DNA of 64,000 nt from Colwellia sp. (GTDB lineage Bacteria > Pseudomonadota > Gammaproteobacteria > Enterobacterales > Alteromonadaceae): contig JABSOY010000006.1 in the NCBI GenBank assembly GCA_013215385.1, positions 124,001 to 188,000 of the forward strand, written 5' to 3'. Both the position numbers and the translations under genes were made by a program. This document shows positions 27,792 through 37,435 of the stretch, one piece after another. How positions within the stretch are numbered: the stretch's first letter is position 1; every line of letters starts with the position of its first letter. A model generated the notes under the pieces. It did no database searches. It saw only the letters and a program-made list of their open reading frames with translations, and was not told the DNA's origin.

Positions 27792-30700
27792 ATGAAATTA
27801 CAACATCTAATAGGTATTACGCTTTTAGCTAGTGCCTTTTCATTACATGCCAATAGCCTTGATGGCAATAAAACGCTTTCTCATGCAGCACCAGCTGATG
27901 CCGGTGTTATAAACAAAGAACGGATTCTGTATTGGTTAGAAAAAAGAGGAACTTTGGCTGCTGATGCTACCAAAGAAGAAAAAAAATTAGCGCTGGCACA
28001 ATACCTTAACAAAAAATCATTCGATGGTATTAAATTACCTGATGCATTAGAAAAAAAGATACGTTCAGCTGAAAATTTTGGAGCTCGTACCCATAAAAAT
28101 ATCAGACTAGAAAAACAGTTGAAAAAGCATCCGATGGCTCGTTCATTATTGAAATCGGTAACGTCAAATGATGTAGAAACACATGTTAATGTTTTAGCTA
28201 TATTGGTCGACTTTAATGACTTAAAACACGATGACAATGGTATATCCCCATCAAACACGGGTATGTATTATGACAGTTATTTACCTGCTCACTATAATGA
28301 GTTGCTGTTCTCTACAACTGGTTTCGAAGGCCCTTCAGAACAAACCCTAGAATCGGCGTACCAGTATTATCAACAAGAATCAGGTCAAAAATTCTTTTTC
28401 GAAGGTCAAGTTAAAGGTTGGGTTACTGCTGAGAAAGACGCTGCATTTTATGGTGGTAATGATGAAGATGGCGATGATAAAGATGTTGCCGCATTAGTCG
28501 TTGAAGCCCTCACGCAATTAGTTGCTGATGGTGTTGATTTGGCTGATTTTGACAAAACTGATTTATTTGATTTTGATGGCGATGGTAACGTCAATGAGCC
28601 TGATGGCATTATTGATCATGTAATGATTTTTCATGCCAGTATCGGAGAAGAAGCTGGTGGTGGTGGTTTAGCTGAAGACGCTATTTGGTCTCATCGTCAT
28701 TTTGTCTATAATGATGACAATACTATTGCTGGCGTTGATATTCCAGGCTCAAATATTCGAGCGTTTGGTTATACTATCAACCCTATTGATGCGGCTCCTG
28801 GTGTTGTTGTTCATGAATTTGGTCATGATTTAGGTTTGCCTGATGAATATGATACAGCGAATGGTGCAATAGGTTCGCCTGTTTCAGAATGGTCTGTGAT
28901 GGCTTCAGGTAGCTGGGTAGGCTCACCTGCAGGATCTCGTCCTACAGCTTTTAGTCCATATGCCCGAGATTATTTACAAGAGCGTTATCAAGGAAATTGG
29001 ATTGTTCAACAAGTAATTGATTTTAATGAATTAACAACAGAAGCCATCTCTTTGGTAAGCACAGTAGACCACACGGCGGTTAATCAAATAAGAATTAACT
29101 TACCTGCTGATCAAATGGCTTTTACAGCACCTTATGCTGGTGAATATCAATTTTATTCAAATAGAGGACACTACCTTAACAATAGCTTGTCATTTGACAT
29201 TACCTTACCTGCTGGTAGCTCGTCATTAGAAATGCTCGCTCATTGGAATATTGAACAAGACTACGACTATGTTCAAGTTTTTGTAGATGAAACTGCAATC
29301 TCAGGTAACCATACATCAGCAAATAATACACAACACAATGACTTAGGTGCTTATATTAGTGGTAAATCAGAAGGTCTTGAAGGTGCTGAAGGCGATCTTA
29401 ACTGGGTACCTTTAACTTTCGACTTATCTGATTTTGCCAGCCAAAGCGTTACTATTAAAATTACTTATGTAACCGATCAAGCAGCAAGTGAATACGGTTT
29501 TGTTGCTGATAATATTACTGTCAAAGCTGATGGTTCAGATTTGATTTTTTATGGCGGTGAAGTGGAAAATGAAGTAACACTTGCGGGTTTCAGTCATGTA
29601 TCAAACACTGTTGATGCTAAACCTCATCACTATTATGTTCAATTACGTAGCCATACCGGTGTTGATAGCAAATTAGCTGATTCAAGGTACGATGCTGGTG
29701 TTTTATTATGGTATCGCAATGAAAATTTTTCTGATAATAAAGTGAATGACCATGCCGGAAAAGGATTTATTGGTGTAGTAGATGCTGATCAGTCATTGAT
29801 TAAAGCTTCAAGTAACAATATCAGCGGCACTTCCGCTCAATTGCACGATGCAGCATTCAGTCTTTATGATCAACAGGCGTACAGCAGTGATGACCATTTA
29901 ACTGCCAACAGCTCATTTAGTGATTTAGACGATTACTCATCACCATCACAACCGGAATCTGGCCTGATATTACCTAAAATAGGTTTAAGGATGAAGGTTG
30001 ATTTACAAAGTAGCGATAGCACGACGGCAACAGTAACATTAACTCACGGCGATTCAGGCTTTATTATTGTTCAACAAAATGGCTTAGCGGTTTCCATGAC
30101 TGCAGATGATGCTACGAGCATTGATAATGTCGTATATACTTGGGATATGGGCGATGGTACTGAATTAACAGGTGCAAGTATTACTCATCAATATTCTGCT
30201 CTTGGAAATTATCAAGTTTCTGTTTCATATATGACAACTTCAGGACAGAAATCTGTTGTTCAGGAACTAACGCTTGGCGCTGGTATTGAAGGTACGATGG
30301 CGACAGAGATAAATACTACTACGGTAGATTTTTCTACAGATATTACCGGTGGAGATGGGACATTATCGTATCGCTGGGATTTCGGTGATGATAGTGCTGT
30401 AGGTACAACAAGTAATATTAGCCATACTTACGATAGTACCGGTACTTATCAAGTAACATTAGAAGTGCGCGATGAAACTGAGCAACTTTTTGTACTACAA
30501 GAAAATGTTGTTATTAGCGAGCTTGCTGCTTTAGATGCCTCTTTTACAAGTGCTAGGAGTAATCTGCTGGTAAGTTTTACTGCCAGCGTTGATGGTGGTG
30601 ATGGACAATATACTTATGCATGGAATTTTGGTGATGACAATGCTAGTACATTGGCAAATCCAACTCATACCTATGCCGCAGCCGGCACATTTACCGTAAC

Positions 30701-30881
30701 TTTAACGGTGACTGACGGTTCTGAATTAACTACAGAGGTTACTAACAGTGTAACGGTAACAGCAGCTGTAGTCACACCACCAATAACTCCAGCTAAAGCG
30801 ACAAGTTCTGGCGGCGGTGGCGGTAGTATTGGCTTCGGTCTGTTATTTGGACTTGGTTTAGTCATGCGCTTTAGAAAATAA
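27792..30881 (+). CDS. Secreted M6-family metalloprotease with PKD domains and GlyGly-CTERM
   Basis: A 1029-residue exoprotease. Signal peptide (residues 1-20), pro-region (about 40-120), M6/immune-inhibitor-A-type catalytic domain with zinc site HEFGHDLGLPDEYD (about 340-353), and the downstream Met-turn region WSVMASGSW. A MAM/jelly-roll-like domain follows (about 450-600), then three PKD domains (about 750-1000; WDMGDG, WDFGDD, WNFGDD signatures). The C-terminus GGGGGSIGFGLLFGLGLVMRFRK is a GlyGly-CTERM sorting signal, processed by rhombosortase and linked to type II secretion. Calcium-type DGDG clusters (DEDGDDKD, DFDGDGNVNEPDG) lie at 230-275. Probable role: extracellular protein degradation. 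Paired with the small lipoprotein upstream. Confidence 0.93.
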   Translation: MKLQHLIGITLLASAFSLHANSLDGNKTLSHAAPADAGVINKERILYWLEKRGTLAADATKEEKKLALAQYLNKKSFDGIKLPDALEKKIRSAENFGARTHKNIRLEKQLKKHPMARSLLKSVTSNDVETHVNVLAILVDFNDLKHDDNGISPSNTGMYYDSYLPAHYNELLFSTTGFEGPSEQTLESAYQYYQQESGQKFFFEGQVKGWVTAEKDAAFYGGNDEDGDDKDVAALVVEALTQLVADGVDLADFDKTDLFDFDGDGNVNEPDGIIDHVMIFHASIGEEAGGGGLAEDAIWSHRHFVYNDDNTIAGVDIPGSNIRAFGYTINPIDAAPGVVVHEFGHDLGLPDEYDTANGAIGSPVSEWSVMASGSWVGSPAGSRPTAFSPYARDYLQERYQGNWIVQQVIDFNELTTEAISLVSTVDHTAVNQIRINLPADQMAFTAPYAGEYQFYSNRGHYLNNSLSFDITLPAGSSSLEMLAHWNIEQDYDYVQVFVDETAISGNHTSANNTQHNDLGAYISGKSEGLEGAEGDLNWVPLTFDLSDFASQSVTIKITYVTDQAASEYGFVADNITVKADGSDLIFYGGEVENEVTLAGFSHVSNTVDAKPHHYYVQLRSHTGVDSKLADSRYDAGVLLWYRNENFSDNKVNDHAGKGFIGVVDADQSLIKASSNNISGTSAQLHDAAFSLYDQQAYSSDDHLTANSSFSDLDDYSSPSQPESGLILPKIGLRMKVDLQSSDSTTATVTLTHGDSGFIIVQQNGLAVSMTADDATSIDNVVYTWDMGDGTELTGASITHQYSALGNYQVSVSYMTTSGQKSVVQELTLGAGIEGTMATEINTTTVDFSTDITGGDGTLSYRWDFGDDSAVGTTSNISHTYDSTGTYQVTLEVRDETEQLFVLQENVVISELAALDASFTSARSNLLVSFTASVDGGDGQYTYAWNFGDDNASTLANPTHTYAAAGTFTVTLTVTDGSELTTEVTNSVTVTAAVVTPPITPAKATSSGGGGGSIGFGLLFGLGLVMRFRK

Positions 30882-30903
30882 AGTAACGCTACTCTTTGTT
30901 ATT

Positions 30904-30930
30904 AAAATGCCAGCTTTTGCTGGCATTTTT
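30904..30930. terminator. Terminator after M6 protease gene
   Basis: AAAATGCCAGC / GCTGGCATTTT (30904-30914, 30919-30929) around TTTT, ending in T; works for the protease transcript and is symmetric enough to act in both directions. Confidence 0.9.
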
Positions 30931-31121
30931 ATGTACAGGAAGTACGGTATGCTACGGTGCCATGGATGGCAAAGCGCAGCGATGTACAGGAAGTAGGGTA
31001 TGCTACGGTGCCATGGATGGCAAAGAGCAGCGATGTACAGGAAGTACGCAATGCTAAAGCGCCATGGATAGCAAAGAGTAGTGATGTACAGGAAGCAGAC
31101 TATGTTACGGTGCTAAAACTA
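30931..31121. repeat. 51-bp tandem repeat, three full copies plus a partial
   Basis: Units start at 30931, 30982, 31033 and 31084 with ATGTACAGGAAG; copies 1 and 2 differ at very few positions, copy 3 and the partial copy 4 (to about 31114) more. Each full unit contains GCCATGGATGGC (GCCATGGATAGC in copy 3), an imperfect palindrome. The period is a multiple of three but copy 2 has an in-frame TAG, so coding is unlikely. It lies between a terminator and the 3' end of recG, as expected of an intergenic palindromic repeat family. Confidence 0.85.
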
Positions 31122-31181
31122 ACAAGTACGTAGTTACGCGTTCAGAAATCGAAAGATGCGGTCATGGAAGGATAACAAAGC

Positions 31182-33272
31182 TTAAGCATTAGAAAAATGT
31201 TCACGCTCTCCCATCCAACGTTGAATAATGGCTTGGGCATTTTGTGGATATTTCTGCCAAAGAAGATAGGCGTGTTGTTGTACTTCAGGAATGAGATGTG
31301 CATCTCGTAGTAGATCTGCAATTCTTAAATCAGCCAGTCCTGTTTGTTTAGTACCTAAAACTTCACCCGGGCCACGTATTTCAAGATCTTTTTGCGCAAT
31401 CACAAAACCGTCATTACTTTCACGTAAAACGGCGAGTCGTTTGGTGGCAGTTTTAGATAACGGATTCTTATACATTAATACGCAGTGTGAAGCGATAGTG
31501 CCTCGACCGACTCGACCACGTAACTGATGCAATTGTGCTAAACCTAAACGTTCAGGATTTTCAATAACCATTAAGCTAGAATTTGGCACATCAACGCCAA
31601 CCTCTATAACAGTGGTGGCAACGAGTAAGTTTAACTCACCTTGTTTAAAAGCCGCCATTACCGACTGTTTTTCTGCTGCTTTCATTCGTCCGTGTACTAA
31701 ACCAATTTTCAACTCAGCTAACTGCTCTTGTAAATAAACGGCGGTATCTTCAGCTGCTTGGCATTGGAGAACTTCAGACTCTTCAATTAATGTACATACC
31801 CAATAAGCTTGGCGGTTGTCTTGCGTACAACCTTGTCGAATACGCTCTATTACCTCGTCACGACGGGTATCGGGTAACGCGATAGTGTTTATTGGCGTTC
31901 TTCCAGGAGGAAGTTCATCAATAATTGAAGTATCTAAATCTGCATAGGCGGTCATCGCTAAAGTGCGAGGGATAGGCGTTGCTGTCATGATCAATTGATG
32001 CGGATAATTGCCGTCAAAAGCACCTTTCTCACGTAAAGATAAGCGCTGATGTACACCAAAACGATGTTGTTCATCAATAATAATAAGCGCTAATTTGTGA
32101 AAGTTAACCTTATCTTGAAACAGTGCATGCGTACCGACAATCATCTGCATGTTGCCATTCTCTATATGTTCTAAAGCATGACGCCTTGCTTTTGCTTTTG
32201 TTTTTCCTGCTAGCCAGCCGACACTAATATTAAGGGGCTCAAACCAGTGTTGAAAATTGATGGCATGTTGTTCAGCTAATATTTCTGTCGGTGCCATTAA
32301 GGCCACTTGATACCCTTCACTGATCGCCGTCAGCGCAGCTAATGCCGCGACTAAAGTTTTTCCTGAACCGACATCACCTTGCACTAAACGCATCATAGGT
32401 TGGGTTTTAGCTAAGTCTTGGCGTATTTCTTTAACCACTCGCGCTTGAGCATTGGTTGGCGAATAAGGTAAGGACGCTAAAAATCTATTACTCAGCTGTT
32501 CATTAACGCTTAAAGATAATGAACGATGAACATCACTAGCTTGTCGTAATTTTAGCATACTCAGATTATGGGCCAGTAATTCTTCTTTTATCAACCGTAG
32601 CTGTGCCGGATGCTTGCCTGCTTCTAATTGAATGACTGACGTTTCTGGTGGCGGTCGATGAATAAGGGTTAAAGCTTGTGCTAACGAATATTTTTGCAAG
32701 TTAAACTCATCAGGTAATAACTCTTCAACTTGACCACGCTGTAATCTAATCAATGCTTGTTCAGTGAGATTGCGTAACGTTATTTGTCGCAAACCATTGG
32801 TTGTCGGGTAAACGGGTGTCAATGTTTCTTCAACGGCAGTTAATGGACGGTCTTGATCAAGGGATTTAAATTCTGGATGGATAATTTCAAAGCCACTGAC
32901 GCTACGTTTTATTTCACCATAACAGCGAATATTCACACCAAGTGCTAAATTGTTTTTTTGCGCGGCGCTAAAGCGGAAAAATCTAAGGTTGACCGTTCCT
33001 GAGCCATCTTGAATAGTTACCAATAACATTCGTCGCTTGCCATTGATAATTTGGCTATCGGTAACTTCACCAATAATATTAGTAAAAACACCTGGGAAAC
33101 AGTCGCGTATAGACGTAACGCGAGTACGGTCTTCATAGCGGTTTGGCAAATGAAAAAGTAAATCTTGTATTGAAATCAAGCCAATTTTTTCGAGCTTTCC
33201 CGCCATGCTTGGGCCAACACCTTTGAGGCTGGTGATGGCTATTTGTGCAAGTTTTGCTAACCCTTTTGACAC
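31182..33272 (-). CDS. recG: ATP-dependent DNA helicase RecG
   Basis: A 696-residue SF2 branch-migration helicase (E. coli 693). N-terminal wedge/OB domain (SIQDLLFHLPNRYEDRTRV; GTVNLRFFRFSAAQ), Walker A VQGDVGSGKTLVAALAAL (about 296-313), motif II IIIDEQHRFGVHQR, motif III MTATPIPRTLAMT, motif VI QLHQLRGRVGRG, and C-terminal LEIRGPGEVLGTKQTG. It regresses forks and resolves R-loops. Last gene of the block spoT-ridA-trmH-recG, 45 bp after trmH. Confidence 0.96.
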   Translation of the reverse strand: MSKGLAKLAQIAITSLKGVGPSMAGKLEKIGLISIQDLLFHLPNRYEDRTRVTSIRDCFPGVFTNIIGEVTDSQIINGKRRMLLVTIQDGSGTVNLRFFRFSAAQKNNLALGVNIRCYGEIKRSVSGFEIIHPEFKSLDQDRPLTAVEETLTPVYPTTNGLRQITLRNLTEQALIRLQRGQVEELLPDEFNLQKYSLAQALTLIHRPPPETSVIQLEAGKHPAQLRLIKEELLAHNLSMLKLRQASDVHRSLSLSVNEQLSNRFLASLPYSPTNAQARVVKEIRQDLAKTQPMMRLVQGDVGSGKTLVAALAALTAISEGYQVALMAPTEILAEQHAINFQHWFEPLNISVGWLAGKTKAKARRHALEHIENGNMQMIVGTHALFQDKVNFHKLALIIIDEQHRFGVHQRLSLREKGAFDGNYPHQLIMTATPIPRTLAMTAYADLDTSIIDELPPGRTPINTIALPDTRRDEVIERIRQGCTQDNRQAYWVCTLIEESEVLQCQAAEDTAVYLQEQLAELKIGLVHGRMKAAEKQSVMAAFKQGELNLLVATTVIEVGVDVPNSSLMVIENPERLGLAQLHQLRGRVGRGTIASHCVLMYKNPLSKTATKRLAVLRESNDGFVIAQKDLEIRGPGEVLGTKQTGLADLRIADLLRDAHLIPEVQQHAYLLWQKYPQNAQAIIQRWMGEREHFSNA

Positions 33273-33317
33273 TGAGCTTTAGTCCTTTTTTTCGTCAAGT
33301 TCAGTTATACACTGACG

Positions 33318-34025
33318 TTAGTTATCTAGTGCTTGCCAAGCTTTCTGCGTCATTTGCATTTGCTGCCACCATAACTCAGAGGCAACAATTTGTCCTTCTT
33401 CATCGATGACTGGATACGGTAAGCCTTTACGTTTACACGCCTCGGAGAAGATAGGATGGCCACCTTCAAATAAGAAACGTTGACGACGTTGTTCACTAAT
33501 ACGTGGCGTATCATACATGCCCGCTAATTGACGTTGACGTTGTGCTTCATAAAGTACCACTGAACAAGCGACTGAAACATTTAGCGACTGCACCATGCCA
33601 ACCATAGGTATAACAATATGTTGGTCAGCCATTTCTAAGGCAATGTCTGAAGCACCAAATTTTTCTTGTCCTAAAATAATCGCGGTCGGCTTGGTATAAT
33701 CTATTTCATGAAAATCGACCGCAGTATCCGAAAGGTTAGTGACTAAAACTTGCATGCCTTGTTTTTTTAACTCGTCAATAGCATCTGCTGTTTTGTTGTA
33801 ATTATGAACATCAATCCAGTTTTGACTGCCAGCAGCACTGCCACCACGCACCTCCATTTCTTCGCTTTTCCATATGGCATGTACATCACTTATGCCGATA
33901 GCATCAGCAGTACGAACAACGGCAGCAAGGTTATGTCTCTTATGAACACCTTCCATACAAACGGTTAAATCTGGTTGGCGTTGGTCGAGCATCTTGTTTA
34001 TTCTTTCTAATCTTTCAGGAGTCAT
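33318..34025 (-). CDS. trmH: tRNA (guanosine-18-2'-O)-methyltransferase TrmH
   Basis: A 235-residue SPOUT-class enzyme (E. coli 229). N-terminal MTPERLERINKMLDQRQPDL and ENVHKRHNLAAVVRTAD-type helix, then the knot motifs AIILGQEKFGAS (motif 1), IVIPMVGMVQSLNVSVACSV (motifs 2-3). Methylates G18 in the D-loop of tRNAs. Operon context spoT-(ridA)-trmH-recG as in E. coli. Confidence 0.95.
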   Translation of the reverse strand: MTPERLERINKMLDQRQPDLTVCMEGVHKRHNLAAVVRTADAIGISDVHAIWKSEEMEVRGGSAAGSQNWIDVHNYNKTADAIDELKKQGMQVLVTNLSDTAVDFHEIDYTKPTAIILGQEKFGASDIALEMADQHIVIPMVGMVQSLNVSVACSVVLYEAQRQRQLAGMYDTPRISEQRRQRFLFEGGHPIFSEACKRKGLPYPVIDEEGQIVASELWWQQMQMTQKAWQALDN

Positions 34026-34031
34026 ATTCTT

Positions 34032-34250
34032 CGCACTTAAACTTTATATGGCATTGTCTGCCTACTTCAGTTAATTACTTATAAAACATAAGCTCATAAC
34101 TTCATTCGTTGACGGCATTATCTAAAGCCTAATTGCTGTGAATAACTTACACTTCACATTTAAACTTTATGGTTCATTGTCTAAATCAATTTAAACAAAT
34201 TACTTATAAAACATAAGCTCATTGCTTAAATATATTTGACGGCTTCCCCT
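34032..34250. repeat. Diverged tandem duplication between trmH and ridA
   Basis: Two roughly 100-bp copies offset by about 125 bp. The best-conserved core, 25 bp identical (AATTACTTATAAAACATAAG plus CTCAT), is at 34073-34097 and 34198-34222. A second pair is TTAAACTTTAT...CATTGTCT at about 34037 and 34160, and TTGACGGC recurs near 34109 and 34236. It fills the 293-bp gap, which otherwise shows nothing. Confidence 0.75.
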
Positions 34251-34318
34251 AAAATTTAACTGTTATGTGTAACACTCATCTTTAAGGGACGATATACTGT
34301 ACAGCTTACAGCCCGATA

Positions 34319-34708
34319 TTAGCCAACGTTGGGTAATTCCATTACACCATCAATTTCAATCAATACGTCTTTTGGTAAACGAGAAACTTGTACTGCTGCA
34401 CGAGCTGGATAAGGCTGTTCAAAATATTGGCTCATCACTTCGTTTACGGTAGCGAAATTCGCTAAATCCATCATGAAGATATTTACTTTCACCATGTCAT
34501 TAATATTACCACCAGCGGCTTCACAGACAGCGACGAGGTTTTTGAAAACTTGATGAGTTTGCTCAGTGAAGTCTTCAGAAATAACCGTCATTGTTGCTGG
34601 TATAAGGGGGATTTGCCCAGAAAGATACACGGTATTATTTACTTTTACTGCTTGGCTGTAAGTGCCAATGGCACTAGGTGCGTTATCTGTATTGATAATC
34701 GTTTTCAT
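34319..34708 (-). CDS. ridA: RidA family reactive-intermediate deaminase
   Basis: A 129-residue YjgF/YER057c/UK114 protein. Visible are NAPSAIGTYSQAVKVNNTVYLSGQIPLIP at the N-terminus (in pieces at residues 8-36), the substrate Arg in YPARAAVQVSRLPKDVLIEID (about 99-120) and the terminal Glu region. It hydrolyses 2-aminoacrylate/2-aminocrotonate, the reactive enamines made by PLP dehydratases such as IlvA, so it is functionally related to the ilv operon in this window. 39 bp downstream of spoT. Confidence 0.93.
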   Translation of the reverse strand: MKTIINTDNAPSAIGTYSQAVKVNNTVYLSGQIPLIPATMTVISEDFTEQTHQVFKNLVAVCEAAGGNINDMVKVNIFMMDLANFATVNEVMSQYFEQPYPARAAVQVSRLPKDVLIEIDGVMELPNVG

Positions 34709-34747
34709 AATATTCCCTACAACTTAATATGGTTAAATTTTTATTGG

Positions 34748-36865
34748 TTACTTGTTACGAACTACGCGTTGCACATCAACCATTACTTTGATTTTTCGAA
34801 TGATATTGGCTAAGTGAATACGGTCAAGACAAGTTATTTCCATGTCGATAACATACAAGCCAGAGTCTTTCTCTCCAGAATTAAGCGTATGCACATTAGA
34901 TTGACACTTAGCGATAACATTAGTTAATGAAGCTAATGCGCCTTGGTGGTTGATAATTTCAATGCGTAACTTTGCAATAAAGTCTCGGTCAATATCTTTA
35001 TCCCATTTCACCGGGAATAAACTACCCTGTTCATGGCCTTTAATATTACGACAACCTTGCTGATGCACCATTAATCCTTTACCTGGGCTTAAATACGCGA
35101 GAATGCTATCGCCTGGTATTGGGCGACAGCATTTGCCATAACTCACCAGCATACCTTCAGTGCCTTTTATCGGCATTTTAGCTTTACTGCTGGTGTCGCT
35201 CAAATCAGCGTTGTCGTTATCTTCAGTAAATTCATCAGTTAAGCGGCGAGCGATACCAATACTTAATGCATTACCTAAGCCGATATTAACCATCAACTCA
35301 TCTAGCGTTGAGTTACCGGTTTCTTTGACAACATGATCAATTTTCTCTTGATCAATATCTTCAATATCCAACTTTCCTAGTGCATGATTTAATAAACGTC
35401 GACCTAAACCGTAAGATTCAGTTTGTTCTTGTGAACGCAAATATGTGCGGATTTGCAAACGAGCTTTAGATGTTACAACAAAATTGAGCCAAGTTGCATT
35501 AGGTCGAGCCGCAGAAGAAGTGACCACTTCAATGGTTTGGCCAGAGTCTATAGGTTGGCTTAAAGGGTAAGGTTTACGATCGACTTTTACACCGACACAT
35601 GAATTACCAACGTCAGTGTGAACAGCATAAGCGAAATCGACAGCCGTTGCTCCCATCGGTAGTTCGATAATGCGTCCGTCAGGGGTGAAAACGTAAATTT
35701 CTTCAGGGAATAAGTCAGATTTTACATTCTCAATAAATTCAAATGAACTACCGGCACTTTGCTGTAACTCTAATAAACTTTGCATCCAACGGCGGGCTTT
35801 CATTTGTGCCGTTGTGCCACTTTCGCCCCCTTCTTGTTTGTATAACCAATGAGCAGCAACACCTTTGTCAGCCATTTGGTCCATATCTTGGGTACGAATT
35901 TGAATTTCTACGGGAATACCGTGCGGTCCAATAAGAGAAGTATGAAGTGATTGATAACCGTTGGTTTTTGGAATAGCGATGTAATCTTTAAATCGACTTT
36001 CGATAGGTTTGAATAGATTGTGTACGGCGCCGAGTGCTCGGTAACAATTGTCAATTTTGTTCTCAACGATTACGCGAAATGCATAAATATCCATGACTTC
36101 ATTAAACATCAGTTCTTTATTCAACATTTTACGGTAAATAGAATAAAGGTGCTTTTCTCGGCCGATAACTTCAGCTTTAATACCGCTTTCTGCTAGGCGA
36201 GCTGCGATTTCTTCTTGGATATTATTAACAATTTCTTTGCGATTGCCGCGCGCTTGTTTCACGGCAGATTTAAGTGCCCGTGAACGCATCGGGTAAAGCG
36301 CTTCAAAACCTAAGACTTCTAATTCATTCTTTGTATCGTGAATACCTAAACGATTAGCTATCGGCGCATATATATCGAGTGTTTCACGGGCAATACGACG
36401 ACGTTTGTCAGGACGCAAAGCCCCGAGCGTACGCATATTGTGGGTACGATCTGCTAGTTTAATAAGAATAACGCGAATGTCCTGCACCATGGCAAGAACC
36501 ATTTTACGAAAGTTTTCCGCTTGCATTTCTTCTTTGTTATCAAACTTTAACTTATCAAGTTTACTAACACCTTCAACTAGCTCAGCAACGGTATAACCAA
36601 ATAGTTCAGCTAATTCGTCTTTAGTAACAGCTGTATCTTCAATAACATCATGAAGTAATGCGGCCATTAACGTTTCATGGTCAAGGTGCATTTTGGCTAA
36701 ATTTAATGCGACGGCTACAGGGTGCGTTATATAAGGTTCACCGCTTGAGCGCATTTGTCCATCATGAGCTTCACGCGCCACGAGGTATGCCTGTTTTAAT
36801 AGGTCTATTTGTACTTTAGAAAGATAGCTTGAAACAAGTTCTTTTAATGGTTCAAAAAGGTACAC
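34748..36865 (-). CDS. spoT: Bifunctional (p)ppGpp synthetase/hydrolase SpoT
   Basis: A 705-residue long RSH protein (E. coli SpoT 702). The hydrolase HD domain is present (PYITHPVAVALNLAKMHLD, AALLHDVIEDT, about residues 42-75), the synthetase region has RFKDYIAIPKTNGYQSLHTS (about 292-310) and EIQIRT, then TGS (EIYVFTPDGRIIELPMGATAVDFAYAV), zinc-finger-like CCRPIPGD and C-terminal ACT (EIINHQGALASLTNVIAKC). Weak synthetase and main hydrolase of the stringent alarmone. A terminator lies between rpoZ and this gene, so it may have its own promoter. Confidence 0.96.
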   Translation of the reverse strand: MYLFEPLKELVSSYLSKVQIDLLKQAYLVAREAHDGQMRSSGEPYITHPVAVALNLAKMHLDHETLMAALLHDVIEDTAVTKDELAELFGYTVAELVEGVSKLDKLKFDNKEEMQAENFRKMVLAMVQDIRVILIKLADRTHNMRTLGALRPDKRRRIARETLDIYAPIANRLGIHDTKNELEVLGFEALYPMRSRALKSAVKQARGNRKEIVNNIQEEIAARLAESGIKAEVIGREKHLYSIYRKMLNKELMFNEVMDIYAFRVIVENKIDNCYRALGAVHNLFKPIESRFKDYIAIPKTNGYQSLHTSLIGPHGIPVEIQIRTQDMDQMADKGVAAHWLYKQEGGESGTTAQMKARRWMQSLLELQQSAGSSFEFIENVKSDLFPEEIYVFTPDGRIIELPMGATAVDFAYAVHTDVGNSCVGVKVDRKPYPLSQPIDSGQTIEVVTSSAARPNATWLNFVVTSKARLQIRTYLRSQEQTESYGLGRRLLNHALGKLDIEDIDQEKIDHVVKETGNSTLDELMVNIGLGNALSIGIARRLTDEFTEDNDNADLSDTSSKAKMPIKGTEGMLVSYGKCCRPIPGDSILAYLSPGKGLMVHQQGCRNIKGHEQGSLFPVKWDKDIDRDFIAKLRIEIINHQGALASLTNVIAKCQSNVHTLNSGEKDSGLYVIDMEITCLDRIHLANIIRKIKVMVDVQRVVRNK

Positions 36866-36963
36866 GCATGAAATCCTTGATGATTAGTCTGAACAGAATT
36901 TTTCTGTCAGTGAATGCTTTGGGTTATATAGACAGAATACGCCATTCAATAAATACTGACAAT

Positions 36964-37001
36964 AAAAAACGCGTGATCACTACAGGAATGATGACGCGTT
37001 T
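36964..37001 (-). terminator. Terminator between rpoZ and spoT
   Basis: AAACGCGT / ACGCGTTT (36967-36974, 36994-37001) with the inner ATCA/TGAT pairing after one mismatch; on the minus strand it ends in TTTTTT. Separates rpoZ from spoT or reduces read-through. Confidence 0.75.
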
Positions 37002-37037
37002 AATTTGTACTTTGTCGCTATAAGCTAAATTAGCAAT

Positions 37038-37322
37038 TTATAGTTGTGGCTGAGCGCCGCCAACAATAGCTGCAACAGCGGCAAGTTCCGCAGAATCTTG
37101 TTGAACTTGTTCATGGCGATCACTTGTGTTCATCACTTCAGTAGTGATCAAACCTGCTTCAATTTCACGTAAAGCAATAACAGTTGGTTTGTCATTTTCT
37201 GGATCAACTAAAGGCTCTTTACCGCCTGTGGCAATTTGACGAGCACGACGAGATGCGATTAACACCAAATCAAAACGATTGCCTACTTTTTCTACAGCAT
37301 CTTCAACAGTTACGCGAGCCAT
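37038..37322 (-). CDS. rpoZ: RNA polymerase omega subunit
   Basis: A 94-residue protein (E. coli 91) starting [20 protein letters not shown], with the conserved [12 protein letters not shown] (about 24-35), [18 protein letters not shown]. Omega assists assembly of beta-prime and takes part in (p)ppGpp binding, which fits its position before spoT. A TGGAGTGACCCA ribosome site precedes the ATG. Confidence 0.96.
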   Translation of the reverse strand: MARVTVEDAVEKVGNRFDLVLIASRRARQIATGGKEPLVDPENDKPTVIALREIEAGLITTEVMNTSDRHEQVQQDSAELAAVAAIVGGAQPQL

Positions 37323-37435
37323 TGGGTCACTCCAAATTCAAAATTCATAAAATAGTGACATAGTTTACTGAGCCACGAGATATTAAGCAAGTTATAGATT
37401 ATTTCTAAACTGATAAATTGTTAGGGAATGGTGTT

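Noticed and set aside
30931-31121. Possible CRISPR array or repeat protein
   Set aside because: Units are contiguous at 51 bp with no variable spacers, and an in-frame TAG in copy 2 breaks any repeat-protein reading.
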